Assembly: GCF_029338315.1 (NCBI RefSeq)
Contig: NZ_CP119794.1
Coordinates: 2,604,001-2,668,000 of the forward strand
Length of the DNA: 64,000 bases
Origin: Haloarcula regularis
GTDB lineage: Archaea > Halobacteriota > Halobacteria > Halobacteriales > Haloarculaceae
Reading direction: 5' to 3'
Positions within the stretch are counted from its first letter, which is position 1. Each line of letters opens with the position of its first letter. Shown in pieces: positions 43,243-52,476 of the stretch. Both the position numbers and the translations under genes were made by a program. Under the pieces are notes generated by a model, which was not told the DNA's origin, ran no database searches, and saw nothing but the letters and a program-made list of their open reading frames with translations.

Positions 43243-43913
43243 GACTGGTCGCGCCAGCGGTCCGGGTCGTCGGCCGCCAGGTACTCCCGCAGGAGCGAGG
43301 GGAACGCCCGGCCTTTCAGGTAGCGCAGGCCGAAGTCCTCGGCCCAGTTGATGATGCCCTTGTCCTCCGTGACGACGCCGGCGTCGAGCTCGCGGGCCAG
43401 GATGAGCAGGTCGAAGTCCTCCCGGGAGTCGAGCACGCCCTGACGGAGCGTATCGCGGTACTCGTCGCGCAGTTCGGAGATGACCGCGTCGACCTGTGTC
43501 ATGTGGTCGTGGTCCTCGACAGTCTCGGCGCGGGACTCCTCGGCCTTGCGGACGGCCTTCTCGGAGACGCGCAGGCCGCGGTTGACCCGGTCGGACATCT
43601 CGTCGATGAACGTGTAGACGAGTTCGGCCGGAATCATCACCTCGTAGTGGGCCGGCGACTTCGTGATGACCCAGGTGTCGAGTTTCGTCAGCACCTCGTC
43701 GCTCACTTCCCGGTCAGCGAGCATCGTCGTCAGCTCGTCTTTGATAGAGGGCGGCATGTAACAGGAGATGTTGTGGATCTGTTTCGCCGCGGCGATGAGG
43801 TCCAGCAGGTCCAAACAGGCCGCCTCGAGGTCGCCGTCCGGACCCCGTATCTCCGTCGTGAGAAACAGCGAGGTGTCGAGCACGAAGCGTTGTTTGAGCG
43901 GGCGCTCGGCCAT
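43239..43913 (-). CDS. RNA ligase partner protein (PIN-like, MJ1354 family)
   Basis: A 224-residue protein of the RNA-ligase-partner family, which has a PIN-like fold. The opening [15 protein letters not shown] carries the first acidic residue, and [21 protein letters not shown] the later acidic cluster, so a nuclease-like site is plausible. It is divergent from the RNA ligase gene, sharing the 90-bp region 43914-44002. In many archaea and some bacteria these two are neighbours. The biological RNA substrate is not known. TATA-like GTTCTATC lies about 27 nt upstream. Confidence 0.85.
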   Translation of the reverse strand: MAERPLKQRFVLDTSLFLTTEIRGPDGDLEAACLDLLDLIAAAKQIHNISCYMPPSIKDELTTMLADREVSDEVLTKLDTWVITKSPAHYEVMIPAELVYTFIDEMSDRVNRGLRVSEKAVRKAEESRAETVEDHDHMTQVDAVISELRDEYRDTLRQGVLDSREDFDLLILARELDAGVVTEDKGIINWAEDFGLRYLKGRAFPSLLREYLAADDPDRWRDQS

Positions 43914-43934
43914 ACCGGATGCTTGGGCCGCAGG

Positions 43935-43981
43935 GGAGATAGAACCACGGGCAGAGTGGTTGTTCTGGTAACACTTTACAC
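43935..43981. promoter_or_regulatory. Divergent promoter region of the RNA ligase and its partner
   Basis: On the plus strand ACACTTTACA is about 27 nt before the ATG at 44003. On the minus strand GTTCTATC is about 27 nt before the ATG at 43913. The two leaderless promoters fire outwards from 45 bp of shared DNA. Confidence 0.45.
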
Positions 43982-44002
43982 CCCAGCGCGCCTATCGGTC
44001 AT

Positions 44003-45118
44003 ATGGGCGGCGACTGGACGACCGTCGTGGACACCGAGGACGTCGACCCCGAGGACCTGCTCGAGCACTTCGACCGGGCGTGGTTCCGGGGCCGCGAGTA
44101 CCGCCACCTCACGGACGCCCGCCACGGCGTCGAGCGGGGCACCGCGCTCGTGGGCGACGCCGTCGTCCGCGGGTTCCCGTCGATTCCGCGCGCGCTCGTC
44201 CTCGAGACGGCCGTCCCCGCACAGTTCGACGGGCCGGTCACCGTCGAGGAGAAACTGAACGGCTACAACGTCCGGGTCGCGCGGATCGACGGCGACCTGC
44301 TGGCCTTTACCCGACGGGGCTACGTCTGCCCGTACACGACGGCCGCCATCGAGGAACTGCTCGGACCGACCGCGTTCTTCGAGGACCACCCCGAGCGGAT
44401 GCTCTGTGGCGAGGTCGTGGGGCCGGAGAATCCCTACACGACCCACGACTACGCCGAGGTCGACTCCGTAGGATTTTACGTCTTCGACGTTCGAGACCGG
44501 GCGACCGGCGACCCGATGGCCCCCGAGCGCCGCCGCGCGGTGTGTGCCGAGTACGACCTCGCGGCGGTGCCCCACTACGGCACCTTCGACCCGGCCGAGG
44601 CGGCGACTGCGGTCCACGAGGTGCTCGCCGACCTCGACGAGCGCGGCCGGGAGGGGGTCGTCCTGAAGTCGATGGACGGCCGGCAGGCGCTGAAGTACAC
44701 CACGAGCGCCATCCACCGGGCCGACCTCGAACACGCCTTCTCCTTGCCCTTCGACTACGGCCGGGACTTCGTCTTCACCCGCGTCATCCGCGAGGCGTTC
44801 CAGGCCGTCGAGCGCGGCGAAGACCCCGAGACCGTCCGCCAGCGGGGCCGGGACCTCGGCGAGTCGATCCTCGCGCCGGCCGTCGAGACCATCCGGGCGG
44901 TCGCCGACGACGAGCTCGTCGGCGAGTCACACACCGTCCGGGGCGACCCTGCCGTCCTCGACGCGCTGCTCTCGTACTTCCGGGACCAGGGCCTCCAGGT
45001 GGAGATCGACCGTGACGAGTCGGAGAACGGCGACCGCGTCGTCGAGTTCACGAAGGTGGCTCGAGCCACGCAGGACAAGACCGAGTACTACCTCGAGGGC
45101 GGGACGGTCGACGAGTGA
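44003..45118 (+). CDS. ATP-dependent RNA ligase (archaeal Rnl3-type, Pab1020/MTH1221 family)
   Basis: A 371-residue nucleotidyltransferase-fold ligase. Motif I is EEKLNGYNVRV, with the Lys that takes AMP. Motif Ia (FTRRGYVCPYTTA), motif III (VGFYVFDVRD), motif IV (GREGVVLKSMDG) and motif V (ALKYTT) follow in order. The C-terminal part (FDYGRDFVFTRVIREAFQ) belongs to the dimerising Rnl3-type tail. The family circularises or joins 5'-phosphate/3'-OH RNA in vitro, and in archaea such enzymes are proposed to make circular RNAs. The gene lies next to its PIN-like partner. Confidence 0.9.
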   Translation: MGGDWTTVVDTEDVDPEDLLEHFDRAWFRGREYRHLTDARHGVERGTALVGDAVVRGFPSIPRALVLETAVPAQFDGPVTVEEKLNGYNVRVARIDGDLLAFTRRGYVCPYTTAAIEELLGPTAFFEDHPERMLCGEVVGPENPYTTHDYAEVDSVGFYVFDVRDRATGDPMAPERRRAVCAEYDLAAVPHYGTFDPAEAATAVHEVLADLDERGREGVVLKSMDGRQALKYTTSAIHRADLEHAFSLPFDYGRDFVFTRVIREAFQAVERGEDPETVRQRGRDLGESILAPAVETIRAVADDELVGESHTVRGDPAVLDALLSYFRDQGLQVEIDRDESENGDRVVEFTKVARATQDKTEYYLEGGTVDE

Positions 45119-45119
45119 G

Positions 45120-46961
45120 TCAGTCGGCGGCGACGGCCTCGCCGGCCTCGTCGAGCAGGTCCTCGATGTCGCGGTCGGTCGGCTCGTTCTCCAGCAGGAC
45201 GCCGATGGGCAGGGTCGGCGCGCCGTCGACGAGGTTCTCCATCAGGACCAGACGTTCCCGCGCACGGGACATCCCGACGTAGAACACCCGGCGCTCGTTG
45301 TCCGTCAGCGTCGGGACGGGGCTGGTGTGTTTCGTGAACTCGTCGACGCCGGGCACCTCGATGCCCTGCTGGTCGACGGTTGCGGCCATCTGCTCGACGA
45401 CCTTTTCGGTGAGGTCCGTCGCCACGAACACGTGGTCGGCCTCGCGGCCCTTCGCGGAGTGGATGGTGCCCAGTCGGACTCGGTCGGGGTCCAGGCCGCG
45501 GTAGTCGCCCTTGAAGTAGGCGTCGACGGAGCGCTCCTGGAAGTTGGTCACCTTCCGGAGCATGTCAGAGGCCGAGGCCGGGTCCGGCACGAACGGGACG
45601 TGGTCGCGGACCACGTCGGGGTCGAGTTCTATCTCGGCGATGTCGGCGTCCTCGTACTCCTCCTCGATGTCCTCGAGCGCGTCGAAGAAGTCGTCGCGCT
45701 CGCCGGTGCCGAACGCGGAGTCGGCGAGCATATCGGCCAGTCGGCGACCCTGGAGCACCGTCAGCGGTTCGTCGGCGTCCATCGCTTCGACGGCGCGGAC
45801 GTACTGGGTGAGCCGGTCTGTCCACATCCGCTGGTCGGTCAGACAGGAGAAGGGGATGCCGTTGCCGATGAACTCGTCCATGAACTGGAACATCTGGTAG
45901 CGCGCCCGAAAGAGGACCATCACCGTCTCGTCGGACTGTTCGACGGTCTTGGTGACGTTCCGCGAGAGGTCGAACATCGAGGGGTTCTGGACCGCCTCGA
46001 CGCGGCCCCCCTCCTTGCGCGGGTTGAGGTCCTTCTCCTGGCGCTTCTTGATGTGGCGAACCTCGCGGTTGACGACGTTGAGGATGCGCGAGGGCAGACG
46101 GTAGGAGTTGGGCAGGATCTCGTCCTGGGTGACGATCTCCTCCAACAGGAGGTCGGGGTCGGCGCCCTGCCAGGCGTAGACGACCTGGTCGTCGTCGCCG
46201 GCGATGAGCACCCGCTTCATGTGGGGCTTCCACTCCTGGTAGACGTCGTACTGCAGGGTCGTGATGTCCTGGAACTCGTCGATGATGAGGTAGTCGACGT
46301 TCGGGAGCAAGGAGCGCTGGGCGACCCGCTCGAGCATGTCCGCGAAGCCGGTCAGGTCGTTGTCGCCCTTGTACGTGCGCCAGGCGCGGATGGCGTTTGG
46401 CACGTCCACCCGATCGTCGTCGGTCGGCCACGTCGGGGTGTACTTGTTGCCCGTCTGGGCCCGGTCGTCGATATCGGGCGGGAGGCGGACCTCCTCGTCG
46501 TCCCACTTGAAGGGGACGTCGTACCAGTCGGAGACGTCCCGGCGGGTCCGCTGGAGCCACTGGCTCGTCGCGATGATCTTGTTGCCCAGCGTCGTCGACC
46601 GGGCCGACCGCCGTCGCGAACCCTCGTACTCGTCCTCGAACTCGAGGCCGTACTCCTCGCAGAACGCCTCCTTGTCGCTTTCCCCGACCACGTCGCCCCG
46701 CGAGAGGTTCAGCAACTCGTAGGCCTTCGCGTGCATCGTCGAGACGTTCCCGCGGAGCGCCCGGGGCGAGAGGTCAAGGCGCTCGGCCAGGCGCTCGCGG
46801 ATCTCGGCCGCCGCGGCACGGGTGTACGAGACCACGAGTACGTCCCGGAACTCGACGTCGTCGTCTTCGAGTATCTCTTCGACGCGGTCGAGTAGCGCTG
46901 TCGTCTTCCCACTGCCGGGCCCACCGAACAGGCGGACGACCTCGGTGGTCGAGTCGGTCAT
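45120..46961 (-). CDS. UvrD/Rep-type superfamily 1 DNA helicase
   Basis: A 613-residue SF1A helicase. Walker A GGPGSGKTTALLDRV lies at the extreme N-terminus, and VVSYTRAAAAEIRERLAE is motif Ia. VDYLIIDEFQDITTLQYD is Walker B/II and VLIAGDDDQVVYAWQGADP motif III. NSYRLPSRI, VRLGTIHSAKGREADHVFV and YVGMSRARERLVLM are IV to VI. It is shorter than bacterial UvrD (about 720), as in many archaeal versions. TATA-like GTTTATAGT lies about 27 nt upstream. It is convergent with the RNA ligase gene, separated by one base. Confidence 0.93.
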   Translation of the reverse strand: MTDSTTEVVRLFGGPGSGKTTALLDRVEEILEDDDVEFRDVLVVSYTRAAAAEIRERLAERLDLSPRALRGNVSTMHAKAYELLNLSRGDVVGESDKEAFCEEYGLEFEDEYEGSRRRSARSTTLGNKIIATSQWLQRTRRDVSDWYDVPFKWDDEEVRLPPDIDDRAQTGNKYTPTWPTDDDRVDVPNAIRAWRTYKGDNDLTGFADMLERVAQRSLLPNVDYLIIDEFQDITTLQYDVYQEWKPHMKRVLIAGDDDQVVYAWQGADPDLLLEEIVTQDEILPNSYRLPSRILNVVNREVRHIKKRQEKDLNPRKEGGRVEAVQNPSMFDLSRNVTKTVEQSDETVMVLFRARYQMFQFMDEFIGNGIPFSCLTDQRMWTDRLTQYVRAVEAMDADEPLTVLQGRRLADMLADSAFGTGERDDFFDALEDIEEEYEDADIAEIELDPDVVRDHVPFVPDPASASDMLRKVTNFQERSVDAYFKGDYRGLDPDRVRLGTIHSAKGREADHVFVATDLTEKVVEQMAATVDQQGIEVPGVDEFTKHTSPVPTLTDNERRVFYVGMSRARERLVLMENLVDGAPTLPIGVLLENEPTDRDIEDLLDEAGEAVAAD

Positions 46962-47037
46962 TGGGCTTAGACTAGGGCCCCGCAACTATAAACGACGTGC
47001 TTTAAGAGAGGCGTGTGGCCGACTCACGTAGCGGCCT

Positions 47038-47194
47038 TCATGGATGTCGCGGCGACCGCGCGTCTCTGACTTCTGGACCGTCCCGGATCTTGTCTTCGCA
47101 GGCGGGACAGATTCGTGGCGCGCCGACGTCCGGGCGTGAAGACGCGCACGTAGTCTTTCGTCACGAAACCGCCGCAGTTCTGACACTCTGGCAT
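47038..47194 (-). CDS. Small DUF7563-like zinc-ribbon protein (frameshifted)
   Basis: About 51 residues, too short for most gene callers. The start MPECQNCGGFVTKDYVRVF is followed, after an indel near 47131, by DVGAPRICPACEDKIRDGPE. Two CxxC pairs (CQNC, CPAC) make a zinc ribbon. From memory this matches a haloarchaeal family with the shape ECQNCGxFVTxDYVRVFTP (DUF7563). The role is unknown; the protein is probably soluble and binds nucleic acid or protein. Confidence 0.65.
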
Positions 47195-47261
47195 GGGTAC
47201 TCGTCACATTGTCACCAACTCACATATAGTTATTGGCGAGAATGACTGTTCGTATCGCTGA

Positions 47262-47561
47262 CTATCTGTACAGCGAGACGTACAGCATCGCGAACCCGAT
47301 GATGAAGGGCACCGTCTCGGACATCTGGAGGAAGATGTCGACGAGCGGGTCGATGCGCCCCGTGCCCAGCTGGGTGATGACGGTGGTGACGGCGACGCCC
47401 ATGCTGATAAACGCGAAGCCGACGAAGGCGTACTGCAGGCGCTCCGAGGGGCGCTGCCGGTAGGCCTGGAAGCTGATGAGCGTGATGCCCAGCGTCAGGC
47501 CGAAGACGGCCATCCGCATCAGGAGGAGGACGCCCCTGGCGACGTCGACACCGTCGACCAC
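47262..47561 (-). CDS. Small haloarchaeal membrane protein (DUF7521-like)
   Basis: A 99-residue protein with three hydrophobic helices (VLLLMRMAVFGLTLGITLISF, FVGFAFISMGVAVTTVITQL and TVPFIIGFAMLYVSLY). It follows the winged-helix regulator gene by about 33 bp on the same strand. This HTH plus DUF7521 arrangement recurs in haloarchaea (from memory), which implies a membrane protein controlled or paired with that regulator. Function unknown. Confidence 0.75.
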   Translation of the reverse strand: MVDGVDVARGVLLLMRMAVFGLTLGITLISFQAYRQRPSERLQYAFVGFAFISMGVAVTTVITQLGTGRIDPLVDIFLQMSETVPFIIGFAMLYVSLYR

Positions 47562-47594
47562 GGCGTCACCACTCCCCCGGCGTCGGCGGCCGGC

Positions 47595-47945
47595 TCATTC
47601 CGGGTTCAGCTCGTCCCAGAGCTGACTGAACCGGTCGGGAAGGTTCTCCTCGCGGTAGATGCGGACCCTGTACTTCTCGTCCTCCAGCGAGATGACCGTC
47701 GAGTCGAAGTTCGACTCGTAGACCTTGTAGTGGTTGCCGTCGTCGGCCACCAAGGTCTGGTCGGTGACCAGGTCGTACTCGTCTAGCATCTCGATGCGGC
47801 GGTAGACCGTCGGGAGGGACAGGTCACACTCGTCTGCGAGCTCTTTTGCCGACCGGGGCTCTTGACTGATAGCGGCCAGGACACGTCGGGCGTGGGAATC
47901 GCCGATCGTATCCAGGATCTCCTCGATACTCTTGTCCTCGGACAC
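47595..47945 (-). CDS. Winged helix-turn-helix transcriptional regulator (ArsR-like)
   Basis: A 116-residue protein. An N-terminal helix IEEILDTIGDSHARRVLAAI is followed by the winged HTH (RSAKELADECDLSLPTVYRRIEMLDEYDL) and a beta wing with VADDGNHYKVYESNF. The acidic C-terminal tail (FSQLWDELNPE) may be an oligomerisation helix. No cysteine or His metal site is visible. It probably senses an unknown signal and controls itself and the membrane protein gene downstream. A TATA-like CTTATGTG lies about 27 nt upstream. Confidence 0.87.
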   Translation of the reverse strand: MSEDKSIEEILDTIGDSHARRVLAAISQEPRSAKELADECDLSLPTVYRRIEMLDEYDLVTDQTLVADDGNHYKVYESNFDSTVISLEDEKYRVRIYREENLPDRFSQLWDELNPE

Positions 47946-48270
47946 TGGTTCAGACTTCTCCTCGTATCACATAAGCGTTCGTGCAGCGGGTACCGTGTTC
48001 ACACTCAGAAAACGCTCACCTGGCTATATGGCGGTGGCGTCCGTCGGTTCGCTTGCAGTCGCCGGGCGGGTGTGAGGCCACCGTCGCCGGACGATATCCC
48101 CGCCGACGCCGGGCCTCGTGACCCAGCACCCGCCCGTTTGTCGCCCGCCGGCGCCTGACCCTCGTCGGCCGGCGACTGTCTGCGTTTTCACTCGGAGCAG
48201 CGACGGCGCCGAGAGCCAGGGCTCCAATACTTGCGTCACCGCCGAAAAGGACTGCCCCTGCGAGGCGGCG
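47946..48270. other. 325-bp gap without a recognised gene
   Basis: Apart from the promoter of the HTH gene near 47970, I see nothing recognisable. A GC-rich, Arg/Gly-rich open frame (48024-48239, minus) looks like random haloarchaeal sequence. Confidence 0.5.
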
Positions 48271-48448
48271 TCAGTTTACCGGTGTCCAGCCACACACCGA
48301 GCACTCGGTCGCGGCGGACGAGTGGAGCCCGCCACAGTCAGGACACTGCTTTGTTGTAATTGTCCTCCCAACCTGTCTCCTCCACGTCGTGTCCGCGCTG
48401 GGTGAGAAACTCGTCGAACATGTCGTCGGGACTCGGTGCGCTCGCCAT
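48271..48448 (-). CDS. HVO_0416-family small zinc-finger protein (frameshifted)
   Basis: About 59 residues. The start MASAPSPDDMFDEFLTQRG is followed, after an indel in the A-rich stretch near 48347-48354, by QCPDCGGLHSSAATECSVCG and TPVN. The CPDC...CSVC pair is a zinc finger. The arrangement is that of the Haloferax HVO_0416 family of small zinc-finger proteins. Function unknown; such small zinc fingers are often linked to biofilm and swarming phenotypes in haloarchaea. A palindrome and a TATA box lie directly upstream. Confidence 0.75.
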
Positions 48449-48449
48449 A

Positions 48450-48468
48450 CGTGGTATGCTATACCACG
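48450..48468. promoter_or_regulatory. 8-bp perfect inverted repeat between TATA box and zinc-finger gene start
   Basis: CGTGGTAT (48450-48457) and ATACCACG (48461-48468) pair around GCT. On the minus strand the site covers about -20 to +1 relative to the leaderless start at 48448. The TATA-like CTTGAAATAC (48471-48480) lies just outside. This is a classic repressor position. Confidence 0.45.
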
Positions 48469-48589
48469 ACAGTATTTCAAGCTACTGGTAGCGTCCCTCG
48501 TTGCCACGTGACATGGTGGTCGGGCGGATCCGGACAGTTCAGGGATTCGACGCCGGCACTGGTCCCGGACCGAGAGGCGGTACCCGCGG

Positions 48590-50330
48590 CTAGGGCACCT
48601 GGATGAAGTAGTTCGCCGAGTAGTCGTTGTAGTCGACGGTGATGCCGAACAGGTCCTTGTTGCCCGCGTCGGTGAAGGTGAACGTGACCGTCTCGCTCCC
48701 ACCCGCCGGCACCACGATGGTTTGGTCGATGTCGTCGTAGTCGCCGAACAGGTGGATGGTGTCGCTGGCCTCGCCGTTGACCGTCGCCGACTGCGCGATG
48801 TCGCCGCTGTTGGCCATGAAAAAGAGCAGGCGCAGCCGCTCCATCTCCCGGTCCGCCGTGCCGGTGTTGCGGAACGTGACCGCGACGGTGTTCTGTGTGC
48901 CCTTGACCAGTTCGACGTCCTCGAGTTCGACGTCGTCGGCGCCCGCGGGATTGATGCGTGACACCCAGTCGTCCCCGGTCCCGTCGGCGCTCTCGACCGG
49001 GACGTCGAACGAGGTCCGCTCTCGGGGCTGGACCGTGTCGTCCCCGTCGAAGTCGCGTTCGGCGGTGACGCCGCCGGTCCCCACGAACCCGCTGTCCGGC
49101 CGGTAGAGGACAGATACGACGCCGCTCTCGTTGCTCGACTTCGTGACCGTCCCCGCCCAGGTCCCGTCGGCCAGTCGCACCTGGCCGTCCGTTGCGGTGA
49201 AGGCCACCTCACCAGTCGCGGGGTTGTTGTACCGGTCGGTGACCTGCACGCTGACGCGCCTGGTCTCGCCCTCGCGGATGCTCTTGGTCGTCTCCTCGCC
49301 TACCCTGGTGAGATAGTGTGGGCCGAGGACGCTGTCGTCGACGTCGCTGCCCACTCCCACGCGGGCCATCCGGAGCGTGTAACTGCCCGGTTCGAGCGTC
49401 ACCGTAAGCGTGTTGTACGGGTCGCCGTCCGCGAACGCGACGTTCGAGACGTGCCCGCCGTTCGCGACCGTCTCGCTCTCGAGCAGCGACACCCACTGTT
49501 CCTCGCCGAGCGTTGTCGGGAGCGTGAGCGTGATGCCGCCGGGGCCCGCGTTCGTGATGGTCGTGGTCCGGGCCGGCGCGGACAGCGGGACGGCGTCGAC
49601 GGCGACGTCGCCCGTGCTCGCGGTCGACAGCTGCCCGTCGACCAGCAGTAGCAGCACCTGGTCGCCCTCGATGAAGCTGCCCGTGTCGGCCGGCAGCGCC
49701 GCCCCGCTCTCGAAGGTCTTCACCAGCGTGGTGTGTTCGTACACCATCGACGGCGCGTTCGCGTACTCGTTGTAGTTCGGCCGGTAGCGGATGGCCGTCG
49801 TCTCGAACGTCCGGTCACTGCCGTCCCAGTACGACGACGCAGACGCCGCTTGCGCGTTCGAGACGGTGACCGTCCCCGGACCGAGCGTCTCGACGGTCCC
49901 CGACCCCACGGCAGGGTTCAGGAGGAAGAACCGGGTCGGGTAGCGCTAGACGGTTCCGAGGACATCCAGGCGCTCGGTGATAGTTCAGGAGGAAGAACCG
50001 GGTCGGGTAGCGCGCCGCCAGCTCGATCTGGGTCGACGTCGGCACGTTCTCGGTCCCCGACTGGAGGAGGGCCCGGTCGAGGTCCAGCATGTCCTGCTGG
50101 ACGCGCTGGTTGTGTTCGAACTCGACCTGCTGGTTCTGGGCCGGCACGGCGTTGACCTGTATCAACACGAGCAGCGACATGACCAGGCCGAACATCAGAA
50201 TCGCCCCGATGACTTCCGCGGCCCCGCGCTTGTCGGCACCGAACCGCCGGGTCAGTCGGGCGGCGAGACGGGACACCGGGTTCGTACCCGGGAGCGCACT
50301 TCGGTCGTCGTGTCGTGAGTCTGGTTGCAT
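48590..50330 (-). CDS. Large pilin-like surface protein with type IV pilin N-terminus (disrupted by a 67-bp duplication)
   Basis: About 580 residues once repaired. The N-terminus has a charged lead, the pilin-type helix GAAEVIGAILMFGLVMSLLVL, and the typical NxVPAQNQQVEFEHNQRV. The large extracellular part is beta-rich (VTDRYNNPATGEVAFTA) with Ig-like Big_2-style repeats and ends with CARDB-like VAVTFRNTGTADREME and FTFTDAGNK. The frame is broken between 49916 and 50013, where a 31-bp segment is repeated after 36 unrelated bases. It is the third gene of a pilus operon after PilB and TadC-like proteins, so it is likely a pilus-associated adhesin or minor pilin assembled on the cell surface. 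Confidence 0.75.
49916..50013. repeat. 31-bp direct repeat separated by 36 bp, net 67-bp duplication
   Basis: Positions 49916-49946 and 49983-50013 carry the same 31 bases (beginning gttcaggaggaagaaccg). The 36 bases between them resemble neither flank. The inserted 67 bp breaks the reading frame of the pilin-like gene. A clean read-through would join ARYPTRFFLLN to the following PAVGSGTVETLG segment. Confidence 0.8.
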
Positions 50331-50336
50331 GGTCTC

Positions 50337-52475
50337 TCAGATGAACAGGAACGCCACAGTCGAGAGCAGGACGAGGCCGATGCTGTACTTCAGGCCGCTG
50401 AGCGCCTTGTTGTCGACGAGTTTCCCGGCGAGCAGGCCCGAGCCAAAGCCCTGGATGATCGCCGAGTGGAAGAACAGCGTCTCGTAGGCCGCGACCGGCA
50501 GGTTCGAGATGCTGATTGGCGCTTCGACGTCGGTGCCCGTCGACGCTGCCGACACCGCCGAGATGGGGTCGAGGTACGCCGTGGTCAGCAGCGCCACCAC
50601 GAGCAGATAGACGAGGAACCCGATGACGACGACGGCGACGTAGGAACTGAGTTCGCGACGCCGCTGTTGCTCTATCTTGAAGCGGTTGCGCGTGTCGTCG
50701 GCGGCGATGCTGAGGACGCGTGCGAGGTCGCTCGACGAGCGCATCCCTTCGGCGATGAGCTTGATGGCCCGCGAGAGCTGGGACCCGCAGGCGGTCGGCG
50801 AAGGCCCGGAGCGCCCGCGAGGTGTCGTGATTCCACTCGATGTCGTTGCGCACCTTCCGGAGCTCGGTCTCGATGGGGCCGCTGGACCACTTGGCGACGA
50901 GGCCCAGTGCCTCGGTGGTCGGCACGCCCATCTTGTTCGCGCTGGACAGCGCGTTCATCGTGTCGGGAAACTGGCTCGAGATACGCTTCTCGCGGCGGAA
51001 CTTGCGCTCGGCGAACAGCGTGAGCGGGGCCATCGTGACGAGGAGCGGGGCGACCACGAGGACTACCGTCGCGAACCGGGGGGCATCCAGGAAGCCCTGC
51101 CAGCTCAACTCGGCCGTCCCGGTGGTGACGACGCCGCCGACCCAGAGAGCGGCGAGCGGCCCCGTCACCAGGAGCGTGTACAGGGGTGCCCGCTCGAAGA
51201 CGGCGAACGGCGTCTCGAGGGATTCGCGGAGATACCGTCTCCGGCGCTGCCGGAGGTAGGCGGTCCGCTGGGCCTTCCGCTGTGTCGCCTCCGACGGCGT
51301 CCGGTCGTCCCCGAGGACGCCCGCAACGGCCCCGCGCAGCGACTCGCCGGCGCTCAGCAGGAGGTCCCGTCCCACCAGCGCCGACAGACGGCCGACGCTC
51401 TCGCTCGTGACGTGGTACTCCTCGTCGAGTGTGACCGCTGCCTGCGTGAACGGCGAGGACAGCGTGTCCAGCAACACGAGAAAGAGTGCCATCGCCAGCG
51501 GCATCACCACGTAGACCAGCAACGAAATCTGGCCGACAGTCTCTGCGCCCAGCAGGCTCATGACGATGAGGATGACGATGAGAAAGAGGGGGCCGCCACG
51601 AACAGAACGACGAACACCTCGCTCAGCAGCGAGAGCGTCTCCAGGAAGCCGGTCTGTTCGTCGCGCGCGTCCTGGAGGTAGGTGTCGGTCTGGTTCTCTA
51701 AAAACACCGTCACGTCGCCACCCGAGTCGAGGACGCTCAGCAGGTCGTCGAAGAACTGCTCTAAGGTGTCGCTCGGCGTGAGGTTCCGGGCGTTCTGCAG
51801 GCCGGTGTAGAGGTCGTTCCCGAACAGTTCGACGTCGCGGACGGCCATCTGGAACTCGTTTGCGACCTCGCCGTACGTGTCCTGGGCGGCCCCGACGACA
51901 CGGATTATCTCGAGCAGGTCCATCCCCCCGTAGGACAGCGCGTACATGAACGTGATGGCGTGGGGGAGCGTGACATTGATGCTCCGGCGGCGCGACCCGA
52001 CGATCGACTTCGGATAGTAGTAGCGGCCGAACCACACGCCGGCCGCCAGGACGACGGCCCCGACGACGGCCAGCGCCACGCCGGTGGCCAGGGCCCGGTT
52101 CTCGCCGAGGTACACCGTCAGGTCGCCGCGGTACGAGAGCGGGTTCGACAGCGCCGCGACGACGCCGGCCTCGACGAGCGCCACGGTGAGGGAAACGCCC
52201 GCGAACACGCCCAGGGCGGCCGCCAGCATCGCGTAGATCGCCGACCGCTCGAGGTACGAGTCGTAGTTCTGCCCGAAGCGGGCCTGGTTCAGCCAGCGCT
52301 GGAGGTCACGGTGCTTCTCCGGGCGGAGCCGGTAGTAACTGCGGACGAGCCCGTACTGCTCGCGGAACTCCTCGCTGTCCTCGGGCCGAACGGCGTCGGC
52401 CTGCCGGAACTGGCCGACGCCCGTGTCGGCCTGGCCGCTATCGCGGTGGGTGTCCCCGTACTCGTCGGCCCCCAT
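50337..52475 (-). CDS. pilC: TadC-like type II/IV secretion membrane protein (two indels)
   Basis: About 712 residues with two T2SF domains, the size of fused haloarchaeal PilC/TadC proteins. The N-terminal part (YALSYGGMDLLEIIRVVGAA) and the C-terminal part (MRSSSDLARVLSIAADDTRN) are in the same frame. The middle (SQFPDTMNALSSANKMGVPT) is shifted, so one base is missing in the G/C run near 51588-51592 and one extra sits near 50778-50782. Both domains have their hydrophobic helices and the cytoplasmic aspartate-rich loops. It is the polytopic platform for pilus assembly, between the ATPase gene (one base upstream) and the pilin-like gene (6 bp downstream). Confidence 0.85.
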
Positions 52476-52476
52476 C

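Noticed and set aside
48024..48239. 71-residue minus-strand frame in the gap
   Set aside because: Arg/Gly/Thr-rich, no start context and no family.
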